Shown here in pieces: positions 34,077 to 43,438 of a DNA stretch of 64,000 bases. The notes beneath the pieces are model-generated. The model saw only the letters and a list, made by a program, of their open reading frames with translations. It was not told where the DNA came from and did not search any database. The position numbers and the translations under genes are program-made. The stretch comes from Tautonia sociabilis (GTDB lineage Bacteria > Planctomycetota > Planctomycetia > Isosphaerales > Isosphaeraceae): assembly GCF_003977685.1 (NCBI RefSeq), contig NZ_RYZH01000026.1:31228-95227 (forward strand), read 5' to 3'. Numbering within the stretch: position 1 is the stretch's first letter; each line of letters starts with the position of its first letter.

Positions 34077-35438
34077 ATGCTGACGCTCATGGCCCTGACC
34101 ACACTGGCGGGGGTCGCGGCCCTGTCGAGGCTGGCGTCGGGGAGCTGGATGGCCCCCTCGGCGCTGCTGGCGATGGTCTGGCTGGGGATCTCGGCGCCGT
34201 CGCTGCTGGGAGCGCAGGCGAAGGAGGTGCCGGCGGTGGGGCTGGCCTGGGTCGCCTTCTCGTGTGTCGCCTTCGCGCTGGGGGATCTCGTCGGCCAGGC
34301 AGTCGCCGGGGGGCCGAAACAGGACGCGACGGCGACGGCCGGCGACGGCTCGGGGGCGAGAAGGCTGCCCCTGCCGGCGGCGATGCCGCTGGTCGTGGCC
34401 GGGACGGTCGCCGGCCTGGCCTTCCTGGCGATCCGGACGGCGACCGTCGGCGTCTCCTGGTACGGCGAGGACGACGTGCCGACCCTGCTCAAGCCGATCT
34501 ACGTCGCCCAGTTCGCCACCCCCGCCCTCTGCGGCCTGGCCGCGGCCGCCGACCCGAGGCGGCGCTGGTGGGCGCTGGCGCTGATCTCGCTGTTGCCGGC
34601 GGCGGCGACCACGTTCATCTCAACCAAGCGAGCCATCCTGCTGCTGGCGATCTTGCACTGGATCGCCGGGTACCTCTCGGCCCGGGTCTTCCTCGATCGG
34701 GGGAGGAGCCGGCTGTTCTCGGGAAGACGGCTGGCGCTGCTCTCGGCGGCGGCGGCGGCGCTGGTGCTCAGCGTCTTCGTGGCCGCCGCCTGCCGCTACA
34801 GCCTGACCGGCCGAGAGCGGAGCGTCGGCGACCTGATCGCCCTGGCCGCCGAGGCGATCCGCCCGGGCCACCTGCTGGAACAATGGCCGAAGATCCGGCA
34901 CCTGTTCTTCGGCTACGCCCCGACCTTCTGCCAGTGGTTCGAGCGCTCCTGGGGGCGGTTCCCTCCCGCCGAGTTCGGCTCCTGGACCTTTTCCGGCCCC
35001 TTCACGCTGCTGGGGATCGCCGATCGGCCCTACGCCGAGGAATTCGAGATCTCCCCGGGCGTCTGGACCAACGTCTACGGGGCGCTGCACGGCCTGATCC
35101 TCGACTTCTCCCCGATCGGCTCGCTGCTGGCGCTGGTCACCATCGGCCTGGTCGGGGGCGCCTCGTACCGCCGGATGGCCTCGGGGAGCGTCCTGGCCCT
35201 GCCGGTGCTGGCGACCGTCTACGTGGCGGTGCTGTTCAGCTTCATCTCGTCCCCGATGCGATACAACGTCGTCTGCTTCGCCACCGTCTACATCGCGATC
35301 TATGCCGGGGCCCAGTCCCGATCCCTCCCGGGACGCCCGGCGATGGCGCCGTCCCCCGCGCCGGCCCGGCCTCGCTCCTCGTCCTCCCCCGCGCTCGCCG
35401 GGAGCGTCCCGGGAGAGGGCTGTCCGACTGCCTCCTGA
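34077..35438 (+). CDS. Polytopic membrane protein, Wzy-like oligosaccharide polymerase candidate
   Basis: A 453-residue protein with about 10-11 hydrophobic segments (e.g. AMPLVVAGTVAGLAFLAI, LAVTIGLVGG-like stretches near the end). A long soluble loop (about 265-345) sits between membrane segments, typical of O-antigen polymerases. STKRAILLLAILHWIAGYL and GHLLEQWPKIRHLFFGYAPT are distinctive blocks. Sequence conservation in this family is very low, so the role rests on topology and on the surrounding polysaccharide genes. The C-terminal tail is Pro/Ala/Ser-rich. Confidence 0.72.
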   Translation: MLTLMALTTLAGVAALSRLASGSWMAPSALLAMVWLGISAPSLLGAQAKEVPAVGLAWVAFSCVAFALGDLVGQAVAGGPKQDATATAGDGSGARRLPLPAAMPLVVAGTVAGLAFLAIRTATVGVSWYGEDDVPTLLKPIYVAQFATPALCGLAAAADPRRRWWALALISLLPAAATTFISTKRAILLLAILHWIAGYLSARVFLDRGRSRLFSGRRLALLSAAAAALVLSVFVAAACRYSLTGRERSVGDLIALAAEAIRPGHLLEQWPKIRHLFFGYAPTFCQWFERSWGRFPPAEFGSWTFSGPFTLLGIADRPYAEEFEISPGVWTNVYGALHGLILDFSPIGSLLALVTIGLVGGASYRRMASGSVLALPVLATVYVAVLFSFISSPMRYNVVCFATVYIAIYAGAQSRSLPGRPAMAPSPAPARPRSSSSPALAGSVPGEGCPTAS

Positions 35439-35867
35439 GGAAAGGCCATTGGGACCGGAGGGATCGCCGTGGTCGAGCGGCGGCGCGGGCCGCCATCGGT
35501 TATCGCGCAAGCGAGCGAGCACAAACCAGAGCGCAACGTCCCTGCCTGCCGCTCGACTCTTGCCCTCCCCGATTCGCAGCGATCGCGGTACAATCCGGGA
35601 CACCGGACTCCGGATCCCGTGGATCTCCGGCCGGCTTCCGAGGCCCCCGACAGGCCGCTCCCGCCGCCCTTCCCCCGTCGGCGGCCTTCTGAGAAATCGT
35701 GACGCCGGGCCGCCGGAGGCCGTCGAACCGAAGCGGTCGGCACGGGACCTGCACGCCGCCTCGCGCCGGCGATCCGAGGCCCGATCGCCGTCCTTCCGTC
35801 GTCCCCGAGAGCGCCAGCGGGGAAATCCGTGACGGATCGCGACGCAAACCCCAGGGAATCGAGACTC
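35439..35867. other. Intergenic region upstream of mscS-like gene
   Basis: A 429-bp gap. GGTACAATCC near 35586 gives a possible -10 (TACAAT) reading rightward without a clear -35. A GTG at 35829 in frame with the channel gene is a less likely start. No gene is recognised. Confidence 0.4.
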
Positions 35868-38108
35868 ATGGCCCGCTCGAAGCGACGCGAGAGCCTCCCG
35901 AGCCGATCGGCCCGGGCCGTTGGCGCGACGGTCGCGCTGACCGGCCTGGTGCTCTACCAATCCGGGGGGCTCAACGCCTCCCCCGGCCAGGAGGCCCCTC
36001 AGGAGCCGGCTCCGGCCGCCGGGGCTCCGGCCGCCGGGGCTCCCGCCGCCGACGACTCCTCCCGGGCCAGCCCGACCGCCCCGGCCGAGGCCCCGGTCGA
36101 CCCCGAGCTCTCCCGGACGGGGCAGGAACCGGGGGAGGCGGAGCAGGTCGCCCGGCTGGAGCGGATCATCCGGGCCAACCGGGAGGAACTGGAGAAGCAG
36201 AAGGCGAAGCTCGACGACGGGCCGAACTCCGAGTACCGCCGCGCCGAGGCGGAGTTCAACACGCTCGACCAGCAGTTCGCCAAGACACAAGCGGCCCTGC
36301 AAGCGGCGGTCGACACCGGCCAGGACGACGACGGCACCCTGGGAGACAAACTCAAGGACCTGGAGACGCGCCGACAACTGGCCAAGGAACGGTTCGAGCT
36401 GGCCATTCAGGAGCGCAAGGCCGCCGCCGAACAGATCGCGATCCTCGAACGCGCCATCGCCGAAGACGAGGCCCGGCTCCGGGAACTGTTGGGCGAGGCT
36501 CCGGCCGGGACCGAGCCCGCTCCGGCCAGCGCCGACGGCCCGGCCTCCTCGCCATCGCCTGCTCCCGCAACACCAGCTCCGACCTCTCCCGAGCCGACGG
36601 CCCCGGCTTCCTCCGAAGCGAGCTCGCCCTCCGCCGCCGAGCCGACGATTCCGGCTCCTCTCGGATCGACGGCGCCGGCGGCCTTCGGAACGCCCCCCCC
36701 GGACGCCGATCCTCCCGCCACTCCTCCGGCCAAGAGCGAGGAGGTCGTCCGGGCCGAGCAGGAGGTCGAGCAGCGGTCCGAGGCCGCGGCCCAGGCCGAG
36801 CGCCGGGCCCGCTCCCTGGAGGAACGGCTCGCACTGATCGACCGCAACCTCGACACCGTTCGGGAGCAACTGACCAACGCCCAGCGCAAGGCCGACAACG
36901 CCCGGCAAACCCGAGATCTGCTGGCCGCCGAGTTCCAGACCAAGGCCCTGGAAGGCGCCGCGGAGGCCGAACTGCGTCCCCTCCGGGACCGGATCGCCGA
37001 GGCCGAACGGGCCGTCCGCCAGGCGACCGCCGAGGTTCGCGACCGCACCGGCCGCCTGGAAGAGCTCCGAGACGAGCGGGATGTGATTCTCGAGGCCCGG
37101 ATGGCCGTGCTCCGCGAAGCCGCCGCCGCTCGGCGCGAGTTGGAGATGGCCCGAGAGTCACTCCAGCAGGCCAGCAATCCGTTCTCCCCCCGCAACCTCT
37201 CGCGATGGGCCCTCACCAGGGGGCCGGGCATCCTGGCCATCCTCGTCGGTGCCGCCCTGCTGATCGGCCTGATCAACCGCTTCTCCGGCCGAGCCGCATC
37301 CATGATCGCCCGGAGGAGCAACCGGGGGACGCAGACCGAACGCGAGGACCGGGCCAACACGCTGGTCAGCGTGTTCCACAACGCCGCCTCGGCCGTCATT
37401 GTCATCGGCGCCGGGATCATGGCCCTGGACCAGGCCGGCGTGCCGATCGCCCCGATCCTCGGCGGCGCCGCCGTGCTCGGCCTGGCCATCAGCTTCGGGG
37501 CTCAGAATCTTGTGTCAGATTTTTTCTATGGGTTCATGATCTTGCTGGAGAATCAGTACAAGCTCAACGACGTGGTGAAGATCAACGACCACTCAGGCCA
37601 GGTCGAGCGGATCACCCTCCGCATGACCGCGCTGAGAGACCTGGAGGGGAACCTGCACTTCATCCCCAACGGCCAGGTCACCGCGGTGATCAACATGACG
37701 CACGGCTGGTCGCGCGCCCTGTTCGAGATCGGCGTCTCCTACAAGGAGGACGTCGACCGCGTGATGGAGGTGATCCTGGAGGTGGGGAAGGACCTGCGCC
37801 AGGACCCGAGGTTCCGCCCCCTGATCCTCGAGGATCCGACGATGCTCGGCGTCGACGCCTTCGCCGACTCGGCCGTGATCATCAAGTTCTTCATCAAGAC
37901 CCGGCCGCTTCAGCAGTGGATGGTCAAGCGAGAGCTGCTCCGCCGCCTGAAGAAGCGGTTCGACGAACTGGGCATCGAGATCCCGTTCCCGCACCGGACG
38001 GTCTACCACCGGACCGACGACGAGGGGCTCGCCCACCTCGTCGCCGACGCCGGCCAGGCCGCCCGCTCCGTCGCCGGGGGAGGCGACGGCAACGGCCAGG
38101 CGCATTGA
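35868..38108 (+). CDS. Mechanosensitive ion channel (MscS family) with periplasmic coiled coil
   Basis: The 746-residue protein starts with a basic signal or membrane segment. A Pro/Ala-rich region and two coiled-coil blocks follow (about 95-220 and 290-440, rich in Arg/Glu/Ala heptads). Two or three membrane helices come next, then the MscS core: AAVLGLAISFGAQNLVSDFFYGFMI, LNDVVKIN, GQVERITLRMTALRDLEGN and FIPNGQV. The C-terminal cytosolic beta and alpha/beta domain ends PFPHRTVYH. It is a large MscK/YbdG-like channel for osmotic release. The ATG with AGGGA upstream was chosen over GTG 35829. Confidence 0.93.
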   Translation: MARSKRRESLPSRSARAVGATVALTGLVLYQSGGLNASPGQEAPQEPAPAAGAPAAGAPAADDSSRASPTAPAEAPVDPELSRTGQEPGEAEQVARLERIIRANREELEKQKAKLDDGPNSEYRRAEAEFNTLDQQFAKTQAALQAAVDTGQDDDGTLGDKLKDLETRRQLAKERFELAIQERKAAAEQIAILERAIAEDEARLRELLGEAPAGTEPAPASADGPASSPSPAPATPAPTSPEPTAPASSEASSPSAAEPTIPAPLGSTAPAAFGTPPPDADPPATPPAKSEEVVRAEQEVEQRSEAAAQAERRARSLEERLALIDRNLDTVREQLTNAQRKADNARQTRDLLAAEFQTKALEGAAEAELRPLRDRIAEAERAVRQATAEVRDRTGRLEELRDERDVILEARMAVLREAAAARRELEMARESLQQASNPFSPRNLSRWALTRGPGILAILVGAALLIGLINRFSGRAASMIARRSNRGTQTEREDRANTLVSVFHNAASAVIVIGAGIMALDQAGVPIAPILGGAAVLGLAISFGAQNLVSDFFYGFMILLENQYKLNDVVKINDHSGQVERITLRMTALRDLEGNLHFIPNGQVTAVINMTHGWSRALFEIGVSYKEDVDRVMEVILEVGKDLRQDPRFRPLILEDPTMLGVDAFADSAVIIKFFIKTRPLQQWMVKRELLRRLKKRFDELGIEIPFPHRTVYHRTDDEGLAHLVADAGQAARSVAGGGDGNGQAH

Positions 38109-38273
38109 TTGATCGCCGATGGATCGACCCGGCGGCGGTCGTCGCCGCCCTGCTGGCTTCTCTCGAAACCGGGGGGGCCTCCCCGGACCGGCTCGGCGCT
38201 CCCGGCCGGCGCCGGCAACTCGGGTTCGCCCCCCGGTGGTGATCCCTCCCTCGGTTCGCCGAAGGCAGACCGC

Positions 38274-39668
38274 TCAGCGACCCGTCTCGGAAGCCCGGGG
38301 GCCGGCCTTCGGGTTCGGCCTCGGCAACTGCGCCCCGACCGACTCCCGCCAGGAAACCAGGAGGTCGTGCAGCTGCTTCGCCTTCTCGGGCAGGGCCGAG
38401 GCGAGATCGCGCTGCTCGCCGACGTCCTCGGCCAGGTGGTACAGCTCGACCCGGCCGTCCTCGAAGAACTCGACGAGCCGCCAGTCGCCGGCTCGGATGG
38501 CGGAGTAGGGGGAGGCGCCGCCGGGGTGGTAGTGGGGGTAGTGCCAGTAGAGGGCGTCCCGGTCGAGGGAGGCGTCGGGATCCCGGAGCAGGGGGGCGAG
38601 GGACCTGGAGTCGGGCAGATCGGCGAAGCCGCCGACGCCGGAGACCTCCAGCGCCGTGGCGAACAGGTCGGTGCCGATGACCGGCTCGTCGCAGGTTGTC
38701 CCCGGCGGGACGACCCCCGGCCACCGGGCGATCATCGGCACCCGGACGCCCCCCTCGTAGGCCGAGCCCTTCCCGGCCCGGAGCGGGAAGTTGTCGGTGA
38801 TGTCGCGCAGCTCCAGGCCGCCGTTGTCGGAGGTGAAGACGATGAGGGTCTCCTCGGCGATCCCGAGCCGGTCGATCGCGCCGACGACCTGGCCGACGGC
38901 CTCGTCCATGCTGTGGACCATCGCCGCGTAGACCGGGTTGTCGTGCCGCGATCCAGGCGTAAGCTTCGCCCGGTAACGCTCGACCAGCGGTGCTTTCGCC
39001 TGCAAGGGCGTATGGACCGCGTAATGCGGCAGGTAGAGTAGGAACGGCCGGTCCCTGTTCGCCTCGATGAAGCGGACGGCCTCATCGGCGAGGCGATCGG
39101 TGAGGTACTCACCGTCGGGGCCGTCGTCGAGGGTCGGGATCCGGTAGGGGGAGAAGTAGCTCGGCGGAGATCCCATGCCGAAGCCGGCGATGTTGCGGTC
39201 GAACCCCTGGCGATCCGGCCAGTGCCGGGGGTCGTCTCCCAGGTGCCACTTGCCGATGCTGGCCGAGGCGTAGCCGGCGGGCTGGAGGGCCTCGGCGATG
39301 GTGATCTCGCCCTCGGGGAGGGCTTCCGTCCAGTCGGGGGGCAGCAGCGGGGCGTCGGGACGGTTGTGGCCGTGGATCCAGTCGGTCAGGTGCAACCGGG
39401 CCGGAGACTTGCCGGTCATGATCGCCGCCCGGGAGGGGGAGCAGACGGTACACGCGGCGTAGGAGGCGGTGAACCGCATTCCCTCCGAGGCGAGGCGGTC
39501 GAGGTTCGGCGTCTCGTACAGGTCGCTGCCGAAGCAGCCGAGGTCGGTCCAGCCGAGGTCGTCGATCAGGATGATGACGAGGTTCGGCGGCCGGTCGCCG
39601 GCGATCGAGGCCGGAGGGGCGGCAAGCAGGGCGAGCAGGCAGAGCGGAAGGAGCCGATGCGGCGGCAT
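38274..39668 (-). CDS. Exported sulfatase
   Basis: A 464-residue sulfatase with a signal peptide (HRLLPLCLLALLAAPPASIA). It has NLVIILIDDLGWTDLGCFGS, a canonical formylglycine site C76-S-P-S-R80 followed by AAIMTGK, GKWHLGDDPRHWP, HYAVHTPLQAK, and FTSDNGGLEL with later KGSAYEGGVRVP. This is the arylsulfatase A / N-acetylgalactosamine-6-sulfatase-like type. Of the three sulfatases in the window it has the standard motif. Likely periplasmic. Confidence 0.95.
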   Translation of the reverse strand: MPPHRLLPLCLLALLAAPPASIAGDRPPNLVIILIDDLGWTDLGCFGSDLYETPNLDRLASEGMRFTASYAACTVCSPSRAAIMTGKSPARLHLTDWIHGHNRPDAPLLPPDWTEALPEGEITIAEALQPAGYASASIGKWHLGDDPRHWPDRQGFDRNIAGFGMGSPPSYFSPYRIPTLDDGPDGEYLTDRLADEAVRFIEANRDRPFLLYLPHYAVHTPLQAKAPLVERYRAKLTPGSRHDNPVYAAMVHSMDEAVGQVVGAIDRLGIAEETLIVFTSDNGGLELRDITDNFPLRAGKGSAYEGGVRVPMIARWPGVVPPGTTCDEPVIGTDLFATALEVSGVGGFADLPDSRSLAPLLRDPDASLDRDALYWHYPHYHPGGASPYSAIRAGDWRLVEFFEDGRVELYHLAEDVGEQRDLASALPEKAKQLHDLLVSWRESVGAQLPRPNPKAGPRASETGR

Positions 39669-39962
39669 GGCGAGGGTCCTCGATCCTGGAGGCTTCGGGG
39701 CTGTTGAGGGGACCTCTCCCGGGTCCGCCGGTCGGGACTCGGATCGAGGCCGGGGGCCGATCGCGATCGAGCCCGATTCCGGACGGCAGGCCCGCCGTCG
39801 GCCCGGAGGCGCTCCGCCGGAACCTGCCGGGCCGGAACGCCTCGATCGAGGCCGAGGGGAACGGCGGCGCCGCTTCCCGGAGCATCCGGGGGAGGACGCC
39901 GGCCCTGGCGGTTGCTCGCGAGTTGCTCGACCGATTCCCGACGGCTCGATCCGAACCGGGCG

Positions 39963-40547
39963 TCAGGCGCCTCCGGCGTAGTCCGGCTCCTGGCCGGGCT
40001 TCCACTTGATGTTGCAGCCGATGCTCGGCTTCTGCTCGGCGGGAGCCGGCCGGCCGGCGAGGACCGCCGCGACGGCGGCCCTCAGGTCCTTCCCGGAAGG
40101 GGGGATGTCGTTGCCCGGCCGGCTGTCGTCGAGCTGGCCGCGGTAGGCCAGGCGACGGTCGCGGTCGAAGACGTAGAAGTCAGGCGTGCAGGCGGCCCGG
40201 TAGGCCTTGGCGACGGCCTGGCTCTCGTCGTAGAGGTAGGGGAAGGTGTAGCCGACGCTCGCCTTCTCCTCGGCCATCTTCTCGGGGGAGTCGTCGGGGT
40301 GGGAGGTCACGTCGTTGGCGCTGATGGCGACCACGGCGACGCCTTGGCCCTGGAGCTCCTCGGCCAGGTCTCGGAAGGCGTGCCGGACGTGCTTGACGTA
40401 GGGGCAGTGGTTGCAGATGAAGGCCACGACCAGGGCCGGCGCGCCGGCGAAATCGGCCAGGCGGACCGTCTTGCCGTCGGTGTCGGGCAGGGCGAAGTCG
40501 GGGGCGGGGGTGCCCAGGGGGAGCATGGTCGAGGGGGTCAGGGCCAC
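39963..40547 (-). CDS. Thioredoxin-like redoxin (AhpC/TSA family)
   Basis: The 194-residue protein has the redoxin start LGTPAPDFALPDTDGKTVRLADF and the active-site region VVAFICNHCPYVKHV (CxxC-type C-N-H-C). SPEKMAEEKASVGYTFPYLYD follows, and the C-terminal block SIGCNIKWKPG is conserved in this subfamily. It has no signal peptide, so it is probably a cytosolic thiol peroxidase or reductase. The GTG start at 40547 was chosen for AGGAG 8 bp upstream; an ATG at 40526 is also possible. Confidence 0.92.
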   Translation of the reverse strand: MALTPSTMLPLGTPAPDFALPDTDGKTVRLADFAGAPALVVAFICNHCPYVKHVRHAFRDLAEELQGQGVAVVAISANDVTSHPDDSPEKMAEEKASVGYTFPYLYDESQAVAKAYRAACTPDFYVFDRDRRLAYRGQLDDSRPGNDIPPSGKDLRAAVAAVLAGRPAPAEQKPSIGCNIKWKPGQEPDYAGGA

Positions 40548-40708
40548 GGTGCGCGCTCCTTGGCTGGGTGGTCGTCCTTGGGGACGATGCAATCCGATCC
40601 GGCCGGGAGGTCGCGAGGAGAGGGGGACCGCCGACCGGCTTCGGCCCAGGGTAACGCCCCGATCGGGGAGGTGGTAGGGAGGATCGAACCGCGATCGGGC
40701 CCGAGCGA

Positions 40709-42256
40709 TCAGCCCCGGCCGCGGAGGAGCGTCCGGATCTCGGCCATCGGCAAGGCCTTCAGCGCGGCCAGCACCAGCAGGTAGGCCGCCGCCCCCCCGG
40801 CCACCGCCGGCAGCACGTGCCAGCGGGCCAGCAGCAGGCAGGCGGGCACCATCGCCGCCGAGGCCAGCAGCGGCGGGCCCAGGTGGTGGTGCCAGGCCGG
40901 CGCCCTGCCCTCGACCGCCAGCCGGCGATAGCCGCAGGCCGTCAGCGTCAGGCCGACGACCACCACCGACGCCGACGCCCCGACCAGCCCGAATTGCAGC
41001 CGAAGCGCCGCCGTCAGCGGGGCGACGAGGATCGCCGCCCCGATCAGCATCCGGACCCCGGCCGCCTCCCGGTTCAGGGCGATCAGCGCCGTCTGGTACA
41101 GGAAGGCCAGCGTCAGCAGGGGGATCCGCCAGGCCCCGACCGCCAGCAACAGCCCCGCCCCCCGGTACTCGGGACCCAGCAGCAGGGCGATCAGCGGCTC
41201 GGCCAGCACCGAGGCCCCAACGGCCACCGGCAGGAGCCCGAGCATCAGCACCCGGACCATGCCGTCCAGCGCCTTTCTCCCTTCGGAGGCCGAGGAGCGC
41301 CAGGTCCTCGCCAGCATCGGGAAGACGACCTGGCGAAAGATGATCCCGAAGGTCAGCACCGCCGAGACGACCCGGTGCGGCGCCCCGTACAGGCCGACGT
41401 CGGCCCACTGGCTGAGCACCCCGACCACCAGCAGGTCGGCCGAGCCGATCACCGCCTGGGAGATCTGGATCAGGTAGACCGGCCTCCCCCGTCGGATGAT
41501 CGTCCGCATCGCCCGGGAAGCGCGCAGGGTCGGCCTCGGCAGACCGTGGGAGCGGACGTAGAACCCCCAGACCAGGGCGATCCCGCACAGCTCCCCCCCC
41601 ACCAGGCAGATCGGCACCCACGCGATCCGGGAGGCGTCGCTCACCAGCAGGCCGACGCCGACGGCGTAGATCGCCGTCCGGATCAGCAGCGAGACGGCCA
41701 CCAGGCCCATTCGCTCCAGCCCCCGGTAGACGAAGTCGAGCCCGATGGCGGTGGTCAGCAGCATCAGGCCGTAGAGGGCCAGGATCAGCCGCTCGGTCGG
41801 CTCGGAGAAGCAGGCGACCCCCACGGCGACCAGGCCGGTCAGCAGCGCCGCCGCCAGGCATCCCCGGATGGCCAGGATGTGGTTGACCAGCGGTCGGATG
41901 AGCCGGGGGTGGCGGGCGATCTCCCGGGTGGCGATGACGTCCAGGCCCTCCCGCACCAGCAGGACCAGCCAGAAGACGACATTAAACGAGAATTCGACCC
42001 GGCCGTAGCCGGCCCGGCCGAGCCGCTGGGCCAGGGCCAGCGTGACGACCATCGAGATCGCCCGGCAGGCCACCTCCGCGACGCTCAGGGCCGCGAAGTT
42101 CGAGGCGATCCTCCTCGAGCCCTCCCGGGAGGAGGGATCGGGGGCGTCCGAGGAGGGGGAGGGGGCCGCGACGGGCCAGTCCTTCCCGGGGGAGGGGGCC
42201 GCTGGGGCCGCTCGGAGCGGTCGGGCGCTTCTCGGCGAACTCGACGTGCTGGGCAT
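40709..42256 (-). CDS. Wzx-type polysaccharide flippase (MOP superfamily)
   Basis: A 515-residue polytopic protein with about 12-14 hydrophobic helices and a disordered N-terminus of about 45 residues. NFAALSVAEVACRAISMVVTLALAQRLG...YGRVEFS is typical of Wzx/PST flippases. Internal pattern duplication (LQTALIALNREAAGVRM-like region) is also typical. It would move lipid-linked repeat units across the membrane for the polymerases at 26.7 and 34.1 kb. The start is at the Met of MPSTSSSPRS; an upstream extension to 42352 is unlikely. Confidence 0.9.
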   Translation of the reverse strand: MPSTSSSPRSARPLRAAPAAPSPGKDWPVAAPSPSSDAPDPSSREGSRRIASNFAALSVAEVACRAISMVVTLALAQRLGRAGYGRVEFSFNVVFWLVLLVREGLDVIATREIARHPRLIRPLVNHILAIRGCLAAALLTGLVAVGVACFSEPTERLILALYGLMLLTTAIGLDFVYRGLERMGLVAVSLLIRTAIYAVGVGLLVSDASRIAWVPICLVGGELCGIALVWGFYVRSHGLPRPTLRASRAMRTIIRRGRPVYLIQISQAVIGSADLLVVGVLSQWADVGLYGAPHRVVSAVLTFGIIFRQVVFPMLARTWRSSASEGRKALDGMVRVLMLGLLPVAVGASVLAEPLIALLLGPEYRGAGLLLAVGAWRIPLLTLAFLYQTALIALNREAAGVRMLIGAAILVAPLTAALRLQFGLVGASASVVVVGLTLTACGYRRLAVEGRAPAWHHHLGPPLLASAAMVPACLLLARWHVLPAVAGGAAAYLLVLAALKALPMAEIRTLLRGRG

Positions 42257-42565
42257 GCGCGATCGCACTTCCCTGTAGGCCGGGCGGCAACCTTCCCTGG
42301 GACGCCCGTCGGGTTCGCTCGAGCTCCGGGAACTGGCCGGGCCCCCCGACACGTCGGGGGGCCGGATCCGGCCGGTGTCCCGGGGCTCGCTCCGACCGTC
42401 CGGCGGGGATCGGGTCTGATTCGACTCGATTCGACTCGGGACCGGCCGGTTCGGGACGCGATTCGGGCATCCTAGGGCCGGCCGGCCCGACCGTCAATCG
42501 AAGCTTCGGCCCGCAGCCGCCCCCGACTTGAACACCAAGACAAGGATGTCAACCGCCCCCTCGGG
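42257..42565. other. Intergenic region
   Basis: A 309-bp gap upstream of the flippase. ATTCGACTCGATTCGACTCG near 42419-42438 is a short direct repeat. No gene or clear promoter is seen. Confidence 0.4.
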
Positions 42566-43321
42566 TCACTCGGGGGGACGGATCTCGAAGACGACCTGGA
42601 CCGAGACGCTCAGCTCCTGCTCCCCCGGCGAGACCGGGACCGCCTCGGCGGCCATCATCGCCCGGGCCATCATCGGCTGCGGCGGAGGGATGAAGCCGCC
42701 TCCCTCAACGACCTGGACCGGAGCCCCCAGCACCACTCCCAGCTCTCCGCAAAGCTGCTCGGCCTTCCTCCTCGCCTCGGCCACGGCCCGCTTGCGGGCC
42801 TCGTCCAGCAGCGTCTCCGACCGCTCGACCCGGAAGCTGATGCCGTTCATCTGGTTCGCCCCGGCGGTCACCACCGCGTCGAGCAATTCGCCCAGCTTCC
42901 GCAGGTCCCGCACCGTGACGCGCACCGAGTTGACCACGCTGTAGCCGACGATCCGGGGGGTGAACGACTCCTGGAAGCCCGGCTGGCCCGGCGGCCGGGG
43001 GGAGGGCTGGGAGTACTTCGGGCTCAGGTTGATGTTGGTGGTCTGGATGTCCTTGGCGGCCACGCCCTTCTGCTTGAGCTGCTCGGTCAGGGAGGCCATC
43101 GCTCGGTTGTTGCTCGAAAGGGCGTCCCGGGCCGTCTCGGCCTCGGTGACGACGCCAACGCTGATGTCCGCCACATCCGGCGCCGCCGAGATCCGGCCCT
43201 CGCCGGAGACCGACACGGTGCTCCGATCGCTCATGCCGTCCTCCTGGGCAACGCTCGCCAGGGTCATTCCGAACAGGGCGAAGGCGAAGGCCATCGCCGG
43301 GATCGTCAACTCCGATCGCAT
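42566..43321 (-). CDS. Exported SIMPL domain (DUF541) protein
   Basis: A 251-residue protein with a signal peptide (about 1-25, ending SVAQ). The SIMPL domain runs from VSVSGEGRISAAPDVADISVGV through KDIQTTNINLSPKY, VVNSVRVTVRDLRKLGELLDAV and EARRKAEQLCGELG. SIMPL proteins form periplasmic or outer-membrane ring assemblies of poorly known role (BP26, YggE). AGGAG lies 8 bp before the ATG. The ABC permease gene lies 117 bp upstream on the same strand. Confidence 0.93.
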   Translation of the reverse strand: MRSELTIPAMAFAFALFGMTLASVAQEDGMSDRSTVSVSGEGRISAAPDVADISVGVVTEAETARDALSSNNRAMASLTEQLKQKGVAAKDIQTTNINLSPKYSQPSPRPPGQPGFQESFTPRIVGYSVVNSVRVTVRDLRKLGELLDAVVTAGANQMNGISFRVERSETLLDEARKRAVAEARRKAEQLCGELGVVLGAPVQVVEGGGFIPPPQPMMARAMMAAEAVPVSPGEQELSVSVQVVFEIRPPE

Positions 43322-43438
43322 CTCGGGCGCTCCTGTTGGCGGGATCCGGACCCAGATCTCTCGAAATCGGCCCCTCCGGGGCGACAGCCCCCGGCCGATT
43401 TTCCCCACAACCAGAAAACGCCCGAGGAGCCCGGCCCC

